From assembly GCA_016187035.1 (NCBI GenBank), contig JACPKL010000001.1, forward strand, positions 142,607 through 179,332: a DNA stretch of 36,726 bases, read 5' to 3'. Below the pieces are notes generated by a model. It was not told the origin of the DNA. It saw nothing but the letters and a program-made list of their open reading frames with translations, and made no database searches. Source of the stretch: Candidatus Daviesbacteria bacterium. Its GTDB lineage: Bacteria > Patescibacteriota > Microgenomatia > Daviesbacterales > UBA10151. Both the position numbers and the translations under genes were made by a program. Below are positions 24,762-33,054 of the stretch, piece by piece (positions within the stretch are counted from its first letter, which is position 1; each line of letters starts with the position of its first letter).

Positions 24762-25725
24762 TAATTATATTTATGATGAAGTCCGTATTGACCAAATCCA
24801 GCCTGGTGATGAGATATTAACTTTGGATGAAAGTACTGGCAGATTTATAACCTCTAAAGTTAAAGGCTTAATGGATATGGGTAAAAAAGATATCATAAAG
24901 ATAACAACTGCATCAGGTAAGAGTATCAGAACCACTTCTGAACACCCGTATCTTATAAGGAAAGAGGAGAAAAACCAGGAGGAAGACTTTAACACCAATA
25001 TTTTGTATCATCATAGCTTTGAGCATATCCAAAATATTGCAGAAAGTTTTTATAAGGAGGTTTTGGAAGGAGAGTCTGTTAAAGTCCCATCTCTTGGTAA
25101 TGCCGAAGTTTACTTCAGCCGTGAGGGCTGGAACCACTTAGTTGAGGAAAAGAAAAGCAGGTTTGAAGTTATGGCCAGATTTTTTGGGTTACCAAAAATA
25201 CTGCCACTTTTGCTGCTAGCCAAAGATGCTTCTTATGAAAAATCAAGGTCAGAGCCAGGAACCTATTTTTGGGCTTTGCAAGGGATTGTTGAAGGGGTCT
25301 GGGTCAAGGTGATTATCAGAAAAACTAAAGATAAACCCAAACACTTTTATTCTATTATTTGGAAGGGTGAGGAACACAGAAGTGAAGTAAAAAATGCCAT
25401 CAAAAAAGGTGCTGTCTCTCGCTTGTATCCGCGACGTCAGGCTTGGGATAAATCCCTCACCTTCAGCACCTTTAACTGGAATAAGTATACCACATTTGTC
25501 AACAAGTTACAAGTTACACACCTTCCAGGTGAGAAAAATGCCTTACACCTGGAAGGTGGGGGAAAATGGATTAAGGTAAAAGATCTGCAAATTGGAGCAG
25601 AGATTGCCACCATAGACGGCTGGGAAGAGATTACTACTATAGAACACCTGCCAAGAGAACAGGTATTTGATATAGAAGTAGCTAATACCCATAACTTTGT
25701 AGGTAATAATATAGTTGCCCACAAT
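24639..25725 (+). other. Intein 3 (frameshifted) with possible BECR-fold (barnase/EndoU/colicin/RelE-like) nuclease domain
   Basis: CVTGDTLLKRR... TTSEHPYLI... FDIEVANTHNFVGNNIVAHN|T; insert EVYFSREGWNHLVEEKKSRFEVMARFFGLPKIL...GVWVKVIIRKTKDKPKHFYSIIW. Confidence 0.8.
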
Positions 25726-28700
25726 ACATATATTACTGGTAATTTAGGACTGGGTATAGCTTCACCCCAAACTAAACTACATCTGTTGGGCTCAGGTACA
25801 GGTACTGGAGTTAATCTGTTAACCCAGAATAATACCCAGACTAACTTTGGTTTATCTGTTTTAGATAATGGTAACGTCGGCATTGGGACCTCAGCTCCTG
25901 GAGGGACATTAGCAGTCACCTCATCCAACACCACTGGTACCACTACTTCTTCTGCTTTTTCCTTTTCCACTAACTCCTTAACCACTGGAACAGGCTTATA
26001 TCTGGCCTCATCTACTATCACCACAGGGACTTTATTTTCTTTAGCCTCTACCTCTACAGTCTTTTCTTCAGGCTATTTGTTTAACCTGGATTGGTCTCCC
26101 ACTTCTTCTGTGACTGCTTCAGGGGATTTATTCAGGATTAATATTGGTTCAAATGGCACTACCACCGGGAACTTGTTTGATATAGAGGATAACACTTCCT
26201 CCCTGTTTTCTGTCTCAGAAGCCCAGATAGTCTCTTCTTTACCTCACTCTTTCACAGCCCCTGGTGATGTTTCGATAGCTTATGATATAGTTTTTACTAA
26301 TCCGACCTCTTCTTTTATTAAATCCCAGGGCCCCCTGGTTTTATCAGCAGGGGAAGTTTATAACTCCTCTAACCTGACCTTACAGACCTTTAATTCAGGC
26401 AAGCTGGTGTTTGACCTGCCTGGAGGGGTGAGTTTTAACCAGCAGCAAAGCTGGAGGCTGCCCTCTTCCACCTGGGCTTTGGACTTCCAAAACACCTCAG
26501 GCACCCAGATCTTAAACTTTGATAGCACTAATGCCAGGGTGGGGATAGGTACTACCGGGCCTGTGGCTATGTTTAATATAGCTTCCACCACAGCAGTAGA
26601 TTTATTTAGGGTGGATGATAATGGCCGGGGAGATACCAGCCCCTTTGTGATAGACCAATCAGGTAATGTTGGTATAGCCAACTCAGCCCCCTCATTTAAT
26701 CTAGATGTGGTAGGTACAGGCAGATTGTCTTCTAACCTGGCTGTTGGCGGAGCCGGCTTAATAGGCTTTACTACCACTGCTACTGCTCCATCTTCAGGTT
26801 TGGCTGTTTCTGGGAATGTGGGAGTGGGGACTACCTCTCCATTACAGGCCCTTCATGTTGTAGGACAGTGTGTAGTTGGAGAAACAAAACTTAAAAGAAG
26901 GAGAAGAAGAAAGGGCAAGAATGGGCAGTGGATAGATGAATGGGAAGAAGTCCCAATCAAAGATATTAAAGCGGGTGATGAAATCCTGACCCTTGATGAA
27001 ACTAGCGGAGAGTTCGTGGTCCAAAAAGTTGAGAAACTGCTGGACATGGGAATAAAGGAAATCTACCAGCTGACAACAGCAACCGGAAAGATTATCAGCA
27101 CAACCAGCAACCACCCATACCTGGTAGCACCCAAAATAAATTCGGGCAAAGTTGCTATTTTTGTTGATGCTGCCAATTTTGAAATAAGTGCCAAACTTAA
27201 TCACCTGACCTTTGATTACAAAGATATAATCAAAACCTTCTTCCCCAACAAAGAAAAAGTTGACTTCCGTTATTACACAGTTGATTTTGAAACCTCCGGG
27301 CAAAGACGCTTCCTGGGTTACCTGGATATCCTGGGCAGCCAGATTGTAACCAAGGCAGCCAAAGTGATTAAAGAGTCTGGTAAACTTGACGAGCACAAAG
27401 CCAATTTTGATGTGGAGATTTCCGTTGATGCAGCCTTAACTAAAGATAGTTTTGATACCATGGTGCTCTTTTCCGGAGATTCAGACTTTACCTACCTGGT
27501 AACTAAGTTGCAGGAATTAGGCAAAAGAGTGGTGGTTATTTCCCCCTGGAGAACCACTGCCAGAGAACTAAGAAAAGCTGCTGATTTGTATCTTGATCTT
27601 TATCATATGCCGTTTGTAGACAATAGAAAAAGGCCCCGAAGGGCCTCTCAAAACCGCTTTTTAGACGGTATGCCTATATTACAACAAGTTTATCCGTTTG
27701 TCAAGAAGGGCAAGTGGACCAAAGTTTCTGGACTTAGGGCTGGTCAGATGATTGCTACGGTTGGTGAAAACGGCAAACCGGTTTTTGAAAAGGTGGTCTC
27801 TATCAAGAAAACCAAAGCAGAACAAGTCTTTGATATAGAAGTAGAAGGCACCCATAATTTTGTCGGTAATAATATAGTAGCCCATAATACATATATTACT
27901 GGTAATGTAGGACTGGGGATAGCTTCACCCCAAACTAAACTACATCTGTTGGGCTCAGGAACAGGTACAGGAGTCCAACTATTAACCCAAAACTCCACCC
28001 AGACTAACTTTGGATTATCTGTACTGGATAATGGTAATGTCGGAATTGGGACTACAGCTCCTGGAGGAACATTGGCAGTCACCTCATCCAACACCACTGG
28101 TACCACTACTTCTTCTGCTTTTTCCTTTTCCACTAACTCCTTAACCACAGGTACTGGATTATACCTGGCCTCATCTACCATCACCACAGGAACATTATTT
28201 TCTTTAGCTTCTACCTCAACAGTTTTTTCTTCAGGATATTTATTTAACCTGGATTGGTCTCCCACTTCTTCTGTGACTGCTTCAGGAGATTTATTCAGGA
28301 TTAATATTGGTAGTAATGGTACCACCACTGGTAATTTGTTTGATATTGAAGATAATACTTCCTCACTCTTTTCTGTTTCTGAAGCCCAGATAGTTTCCTC
28401 CCTGCCTCATTCTTTCACTGCCCCTGGAGATGTTTCTATAGCTTATGATCTTACTTTTACCAATCCCACCGCCTCATATATTAAATCCCAGGGGCCGCTA
28501 TATCTAACAGCCGGGGAGGTTTTTGGCTCCTCTGATTTAACCTTACAGACCTATAACTTAGGTGATATTGTCCTTGATTCCCCTGGAGGGGTGACTTTAA
28601 ACCAGCAGCAAACCTGGACTTTAGCCAATACCTCCACCTGGGCCTGGGATATCCAGAATTCCTCTGGCACCCAGATTATGAACTTTGATACCACCAATGC

Positions 28701-30015
28701 CAGGGTGGGAATTGGACGGACTAATCCAGGCTCTACTTTGGGGGTAAATGGTAATACTATTTTAGGTGCATCCTTTATAGGCAGTGCTGCTCCCTCTAAT
28801 GGTTTAGCTATACAGGGTAATGTAGGAATAGGAGCAACTACTGCTAATTCTAATTTAGTAGTGGTAGGTAATGCTAATATTGGTTCTGCTTACTCCGGGG
28901 TAACAGCACCATCTAATGGATTATTAGTCCAGGGTAATGTAGGAATAGGAACAACAGGCTTAGGTGGTAATGGTAACTTTAACTTAGATGTCTGGGGTAC
29001 AGCCAGGATAACAGGAGCTTTAACATTAAATGGTAATTTAACTAACTCTGCTACATTTTTAGCCTCAGATGGATCTGCTGCTGCTCCTTCATATTCTTTC
29101 TCCTCTGATACTGATACAGGGTTATATAGATATGCTGCTAATTCATTAGCTTTAGTCACAGGAGGAATAGGATCTCAAACATTATCCTTAAACTCCTCTG
29201 GTAATGTAGGAGTAGGGACTACTTCCCCTTTAGCTAACCTGCATGTTGTAGGCCAGTGTGTGGCTGAAGGAACATTAATCAAAAGAAGAAGACGCAGGAG
29301 AAAGACGATGGATGATGGAGAGATAGAAGATGGTGATTTGAAGATAGAAGATAGAAAGGTAGACAAAAATAATCTATCTTCTAATCCTCAAAATACTACC
29401 ATCCATCCTCTACCATCTATTGTCGGTGATTATATTTATGAGGATATTCCTGTTGAAGATATTAAGAGTGGGGATGAAGTATTATCTTTAAATGATGTTA
29501 CTGGGCAGTGGGAATGGCACGAAGTAGAACAAACTATGGATAAAGGGACACAGACTGTATATAGGCTAGAGACAGAGGGTGGTAAATGGATAGAAACTAC
29601 CTCAGAGCATCCATATTTGGTAAAAGAAGAAGAGAATAGAAAAACACAAAAAACCCGCCTTTCAGCGGATTCTTTGACGAATAGCACAATTGATACTTAT
29701 GCTTTCGGACTGTCGGCTAATAGCGTACCACAAAATCTGAACTTTGTCAAATCAGACAGTGGACCTGAGGGGAATCGGACCCCTGCTACTCGAATTGACA
29801 GTCCGAAAGCCGTACCAACGGCAGGCCCACTAGTTTCATTATCTCAAAATACCAATCTTCCTTCAATCTCGAAGTGGCTGAAAGTTTTCCAGATTAAGGC
29901 AGGAATGGAGGTAGCTACCTTCCCCTCTTCTGTCATTGCGAGGAGTGGCAACGATCACGACGTGGCAATCCATAAAACAGATTCCCACGGTCGCCAAGGC
30001 GACCTCGGAATGTAG
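24823..30015 (+). CDS. Fibre protein part 3 (rest of intein 3, fibre, intein 4, fibre, truncated intein 5)
   Basis: 1730-aa ORF, TTG start; in-frame sequence upstream reads DNYIYDEVRIDQIQPGDEILTLDE. Confidence 0.8.
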   Translation: MDESTGRFITSKVKGLMDMGKKDIIKITTASGKSIRTTSEHPYLIRKEEKNQEEDFNTNILYHHSFEHIQNIAESFYKEVLEGESVKVPSLGNAEVYFSREGWNHLVEEKKSRFEVMARFFGLPKILPLLLLAKDASYEKSRSEPGTYFWALQGIVEGVWVKVIIRKTKDKPKHFYSIIWKGEEHRSEVKNAIKKGAVSRLYPRRQAWDKSLTFSTFNWNKYTTFVNKLQVTHLPGEKNALHLEGGGKWIKVKDLQIGAEIATIDGWEEITTIEHLPREQVFDIEVANTHNFVGNNIVAHNTYITGNLGLGIASPQTKLHLLGSGTGTGVNLLTQNNTQTNFGLSVLDNGNVGIGTSAPGGTLAVTSSNTTGTTTSSAFSFSTNSLTTGTGLYLASSTITTGTLFSLASTSTVFSSGYLFNLDWSPTSSVTASGDLFRINIGSNGTTTGNLFDIEDNTSSLFSVSEAQIVSSLPHSFTAPGDVSIAYDIVFTNPTSSFIKSQGPLVLSAGEVYNSSNLTLQTFNSGKLVFDLPGGVSFNQQQSWRLPSSTWALDFQNTSGTQILNFDSTNARVGIGTTGPVAMFNIASTTAVDLFRVDDNGRGDTSPFVIDQSGNVGIANSAPSFNLDVVGTGRLSSNLAVGGAGLIGFTTTATAPSSGLAVSGNVGVGTTSPLQALHVVGQCVVGETKLKRRRRRKGKNGQWIDEWEEVPIKDIKAGDEILTLDETSGEFVVQKVEKLLDMGIKEIYQLTTATGKIISTTSNHPYLVAPKINSGKVAIFVDAANFEISAKLNHLTFDYKDIIKTFFPNKEKVDFRYYTVDFETSGQRRFLGYLDILGSQIVTKAAKVIKESGKLDEHKANFDVEISVDAALTKDSFDTMVLFSGDSDFTYLVTKLQELGKRVVVISPWRTTARELRKAADLYLDLYHMPFVDNRKRPRRASQNRFLDGMPILQQVYPFVKKGKWTKVSGLRAGQMIATVGENGKPVFEKVVSIKKTKAEQVFDIEVEGTHNFVGNNIVAHNTYITGNVGLGIASPQTKLHLLGSGTGTGVQLLTQNSTQTNFGLSVLDNGNVGIGTTAPGGTLAVTSSNTTGTTTSSAFSFSTNSLTTGTGLYLASSTITTGTLFSLASTSTVFSSGYLFNLDWSPTSSVTASGDLFRINIGSNGTTTGNLFDIEDNTSSLFSVSEAQIVSSLPHSFTAPGDVSIAYDLTFTNPTASYIKSQGPLYLTAGEVFGSSDLTLQTYNLGDIVLDSPGGVTLNQQQTWTLANTSTWAWDIQNSSGTQIMNFDTTNARVGIGRTNPGSTLGVNGNTILGASFIGSAAPSNGLAIQGNVGIGATTANSNLVVVGNANIGSAYSGVTAPSNGLLVQGNVGIGTTGLGGNGNFNLDVWGTARITGALTLNGNLTNSATFLASDGSAAAPSYSFSSDTDTGLYRYAANSLALVTGGIGSQTLSLNSSGNVGVGTTSPLANLHVVGQCVAEGTLIKRRRRRRKTMDDGEIEDGDLKIEDRKVDKNNLSSNPQNTTIHPLPSIVGDYIYEDIPVEDIKSGDEVLSLNDVTGQWEWHEVEQTMDKGTQTVYRLETEGGKWIETTSEHPYLVKEEENRKTQKTRLSADSLTNSTIDTYAFGLSANSVPQNLNFVKSDSGPEGNRTPATRIDSPKAVPTAGPLVSLSQNTNLPSISKWLKVFQIKAGMEVATFPSSVIARSGNDHDVAIHKTDSHGRQGDLGM
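25402..25477 (-). ncRNA. Antisense small-RNA gene in intein 3 (~76 nt)
   Basis: Minus strand: TTGTAA - 17 bp - TATACT (25512..25484); closing helix AAGGTGCTG/CAGCACCTT (25472-25464 with 25414-25406); T6 at 25407-25402. Confidence 0.6.
26869..27888 (+). other. Intein 4 (340 aa, intact) with embedded NYN/PIN-like (LabA/DUF88) domain
   Basis: CVVGETKLKRRRRRKG; TTSNHPYLV; FDIEVEGTHNFVGNNIVAHN|T; insert VAIFVDAANFEISAKL...VEISVDAALTKDSFDTMVLFSGDSDFTYLVTKLQELGKRVVVISP. Confidence 0.92.
27627..27669 (-). ncRNA. Antisense short RNA gene in intein 4 (~43 nt)
   Basis: Minus strand: TTGACA - 17 bp - TAATAT (27704..27676); terminator AGGCCC-TTCG-GGGCCT-TTTT. Confidence 0.55.
29304..29424. repeat. Long imperfect inverted repeat (~52-nt arms) in intein 5; degenerate or partly deleted copies in inteins 1, 2, 3, 6, 7
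   Basis: GACGATGGATGATGGAGAGATAGAAGATGGTGATTTGAAGATAGAAGATAGA versus reverse complement of TCTATCTTCTAATCCTCAAAATACTACCATCCATCCTCTACCATCTATTGTC. Confidence 0.75.
29648..29831 (-). ncRNA. tRNA-like small RNA, copy 1 (184 nt), antisense in intein 5
   Basis: Minus strand: TTGAAG - 17 bp - GATAAT (29866..29838); RNA starts AGTGGGCCTGCCGTTGGTACGGC...; terminator AATCCGC-tgaaag-GCGGGTT-TTTT. Confidence 0.7.
29758..29831 (-). other. tRNA-like fold (acceptor, short D-like arm, anticodon-like arm with CTGTCAA loop, T arm)
   Basis: AGTGGGCCTG/CAGGTCCACT; GCCGT-TGGT-ACGGC; TCGGA-CTGTCAA-TTCGA; AGGGG-TCCGATT-CCCCT. Confidence 0.7.
29931..30012. repeat. REP-like palindromic element (TGTCATTGCGAGGAG...GGCAATC...CGGAATG) at the intein 5 breakpoint
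   Basis: Same family as the elements inside tsaD. Confidence 0.75.
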
Positions 30016-30116
30016 GACTGGGGGCTAACTTTACAGGAGCTACCATCCCCTCTAATGGATTAGCTATCCAGGGTAATCTAGGTATAGGAACTACTACAGC
30101 TAATAATCCACTCTCT

Positions 30117-31361
30117 GTGGTAGGTGCTGCCAGTATTGGTAGTAGTTTTTATTCAGTCTCAGCACCTTCTAATGGGTTATTAGTAGAAGGTAATGTTGGT
30201 ATTGGGACCTCATTACCTACAGATAAACTTCATGTGATAGGAAGGCTAAACCTCGCCCTCGCCTCAACAGGTAACAATATTGCTATAGGACCTAATACTC
30301 TACCTAGTGTGACAACCGCAAGCTCGCTTATTGCGATTGGAAAAGATATTTACACTACAGTAACTACTGGAGCAGCTGATGGTATTATTATCGGAAATAA
30401 TGTTGGCAATTCAACGTTTAACCCTAACCTTAGAGTAAGAAATATTTATCTTGGTGACTCAGTCGCTAATGCAAACGAAGGGTATGACAATATCAATATC
30501 GGTCATTATAGCATGGGTAATAATAACTACCGCTCTATATTTATAGGAAACTATGTGGGGCAAACTTATGCACGCGCAACTGATTCTGTTTTGATAGGAT
30601 ATCAGGTAAATAATACTGGTGTAACCTTAACCAATGATGTAGCCGTGGGAGCGTATAGCATGTATAATGCTGCTGATGGAAGTAGCACTGCCAATAATAA
30701 CGTAGCTATTGGGTATAGAAGTCTTGCACAATTGCGAGTTGGTAGTAATAACGTAGCTATTGGGTATCGTGCTGCTGATTATGGATCGACAGATACATTC
30801 TCAAACAAACTATATATTGGTAATGACAATAGTGCAAGTGCCACCTTACTCTATGGTTCTTTTGTTGCCGATTCAGTTTTTGGTAATAAAAAATTCATAG
30901 GTCCTGGTGATGGAAGCACCACTAACTTAGGCTATGTAGGATATACATGGAGTAACGTTTATACTGATGCCTTAACATCAGGATTAGGATTATTCTCTGG
31001 AAATGTGGGAATTGGGACATCGGTAAGTTTAACAGTTAATCCTTTATCTGTTTTTGGTGGAGTGGGTATTGGCAACTCAGGGCCTAATGGCTTTTCCAAC
31101 TCCTTGGCTCCCTCTTTGGGTCTGGCTGTCCAGGGAAATGTAGGGGTTGGGACTACTTCTCCTCTGGCTAACCTGCATGTTGTAGGACAGTGTGTGACAG
31201 GAGATACATTGTTAAAGCGCAGGAGAAGAAAGCGCAGGACGATGGATGATGGAGAGATAGAAGATGGTGATTTGAAGATGGAACATCTACCGTCAATTCT
31301 GATAATTATATTTATGATGAAGTCCGTATTGACCAAATCCAGCCTGGTGACGAGATATTAA
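30117..31361 (+). CDS. Fibre protein part 4, including YadA-head-like repeats, then start of intein 6
   Basis: Repeats such as NNVAIGYRSLAQLRVGSNNVAIGYRAADYG, NDVAVGAYSMYNAAD, DSVLIGYQVNNTG. Confidence 0.75.
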   Translation: MVGAASIGSSFYSVSAPSNGLLVEGNVGIGTSLPTDKLHVIGRLNLALASTGNNIAIGPNTLPSVTTASSLIAIGKDIYTTVTTGAADGIIIGNNVGNSTFNPNLRVRNIYLGDSVANANEGYDNINIGHYSMGNNNYRSIFIGNYVGQTYARATDSVLIGYQVNNTGVTLTNDVAVGAYSMYNAADGSSTANNNVAIGYRSLAQLRVGSNNVAIGYRAADYGSTDTFSNKLYIGNDNSASATLLYGSFVADSVFGNKKFIGPGDGSTTNLGYVGYTWSNVYTDALTSGLGLFSGNVGIGTSVSLTVNPLSVFGGVGIGNSGPNGFSNSLAPSLGLAVQGNVGVGTTSPLANLHVVGQCVTGDTLLKRRRRKRRTMDDGEIEDGDLKMEHLPSILIIIFMMKSVLTKSSLVTRY

Positions 31362-32275
31362 CTTTGGATGAGACAAGTGGTGAGTTTATCTCATCTAAAG
31401 TTAAAGGGTTAATGGATATGGGGATACAACAAACTTATTTACTGATAACTGATAAAGGTAAAACTATCAGAACTACAGCTAACCACCCTTACTTTATTAA
31501 AGAAACCAAGAAAGCTTCTATTATGGGCGGGGTGTACCAGGTAGACCAGTCACCAAGAATAGAAACTCTCACTCAAGACAGTTTTATTGCCATAGCTAAT
31601 TCAAATATCCGGCTTGTTGTTAAAATTGATAAACAAACTAAGAGAAAATTACATGAAATGTACCAGGCTTTGGGAGAAGGAAAGTTCTTTGCCCCTGATC
31701 TTCTTGTCTTTGGCATCCGGGTTTTGCTTAACTTTGCCAATATCCATCCAACCAGAGTACAAATAGACAATGAATACCCGGGCTATGAAAACCGTATCAG
31801 ACAGTTTATTAAAGCCAGTAATCCGGATGTAGATATAGAAGTCAAGTCAATAGGCCATGGCAAAAAAGCATATGCTCATTGGGCATCTTATCTTTCTTAT
31901 AAGGGAAAAGAGGAGGTAGATTTTGAATTTACCAACAAAAAAGACCGCGGCATTCTTCAAAGAAGAGGCCAAGGCACTGTTACACTGGTACCTTTAAACC
32001 AGATTCGCAGTACACGCGGTCTTATAAGGCAAGATTATCACAAGTTAGAAGATTTGTCAACCCATTCGATAAACTCAGGGTTGATACTGAGCTTGCCGAA
32101 TGTATCAAATGCCAAGTGGAGAAAAGTTTATGATATCAAGCCAGGTATGGAAGTGGCAACAGTTGATGGTTGGGAGAAGGTAGTAGCTCTGAAGGAATAC
32201 TCAAGAGAACAGGTCTTTGATATTGAGGTGGAAAATACCCATAATTTTGTAGGTAATGATATAGTTGCTCATAAT
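31191..32275 (+). other. Intein 6 (frameshifted) with embedded RNase H-like domain
   Basis: CVTGDTLLKRR... TTANHPYFI... FDIEVENTHNFVGNDIVAHN|T; insert VQIDNEYPGYENRIRQFI...IEVKSIGHGKKAYAHWASY. Confidence 0.85.
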
Positions 32276-33046
32276 ACATATATTACTGGTAATGTAGGAC
32301 TGGGGATAGCTTCCCCTGCTACTAATCTACATCTATTAGGCTCAGGAACAGGAACTGGAGTCCAACTATTAACCCAGAATAATACCCAGACTAACTTTGG
32401 ATTAGCTGTACTTGATAATGGTAATGTTGGTATTGGGACAACGGGACCGGACTATCAACTCGTAGCAACAAAAGGAGGCAATACTTTTAAGTGGATAGAT
32501 GCGGGTCCGTATATAAGGGTTGATGATGGGACAAGACAGATTGGTATGGGTACTGACTCGACTAACAAGGGGTGGATAGGTTCTATTAGTAACGATGGTC
32601 TTGGGTTCAGAACGAATAATGCAGTCAAAATGTGGATTTCAACAGACGGTAATGTAGGGATTGGAACTAACACCCCAGGATCAGCTTTATCAGTAATTGG
32701 TAATGTTGGGATAGGTACATCTGCTGCAGGGGCAGCTTTACAGGTTAATGGTGGAGGATTATTTGGCTGGGGCACTGCTTCTTCTGCCCTATCTTCAGGA
32801 GCTATTCTGGGAGTTAATGGTAATGTGGGAGTTGGTACTACTTCCCCCCTGGCTAACCTGCATGTTGTAGGACAGTGTGTGGCTGAAGGAACATTAATCA
32901 AAAGAAGAAGACGCAGGAGAAAGACGATGGATGATGGAGAGATAGAAGATGGTGATTTGAAGATAGAAGATAGAAAGGTAGACAAAAATAATCTATCTTC
33001 TACCCTCAATCCTATCAAACAGGAGATTGGGAATGGCATGAAGTAG
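31364..33046 (+). CDS. Fibre protein part 5 (rest of intein 6, fibre, start of intein 7)
   Basis: ORF with intein C-terminal blocks and extein repeats. Confidence 0.7.
   Translation: MDETSGEFISSKVKGLMDMGIQQTYLLITDKGKTIRTTANHPYFIKETKKASIMGGVYQVDQSPRIETLTQDSFIAIANSNIRLVVKIDKQTKRKLHEMYQALGEGKFFAPDLLVFGIRVLLNFANIHPTRVQIDNEYPGYENRIRQFIKASNPDVDIEVKSIGHGKKAYAHWASYLSYKGKEEVDFEFTNKKDRGILQRRGQGTVTLVPLNQIRSTRGLIRQDYHKLEDLSTHSINSGLILSLPNVSNAKWRKVYDIKPGMEVATVDGWEKVVALKEYSREQVFDIEVENTHNFVGNDIVAHNTYITGNVGLGIASPATNLHLLGSGTGTGVQLLTQNNTQTNFGLAVLDNGNVGIGTTGPDYQLVATKGGNTFKWIDAGPYIRVDDGTRQIGMGTDSTNKGWIGSISNDGLGFRTNNAVKMWISTDGNVGIGTNTPGSALSVIGNVGIGTSAAGAALQVNGGGLFGWGTASSALSSGAILGVNGNVGVGTTSPLANLHVVGQCVAEGTLIKRRRRRRKTMDDGEIEDGDLKIEDRKVDKNNLSSTLNPIKQEIGNGMK
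31937..32025 (-). ncRNA. Antisense small-RNA gene in intein 6 (~89 nt)
   Basis: Minus strand: TTGACA - 17 bp - TAATCT (32060..32032); P1 GACCGCG/CGCGGTC (32021-32015 with 31949-31943); T6 directly after P1. Confidence 0.7.
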
Positions 33047-33054
33047 AACAAACT

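Larger units (their letters stand above)
29257..30009 (+). pseudogene. Intein 5, decayed: block A/B present, block F/G and C-terminal splice site missing
   Basis: CVAEGTLIKRR... TTSEHPYLV... SKWLKVFQIKAGMEVAT, then REP-like sequence and a stop; no NTHNFVG...AHN. Confidence 0.75.

Noticed and set aside
29648-29831. tmRNA (one-piece or permuted) as explanation of the tRNA-like RNAs
   Set aside because: The order of elements (acceptor 5', D-like arm, anticodon arm, T arm, acceptor 3', then the complementary segment) does not match standard or permuted tmRNA, and no tag ORF is evident.
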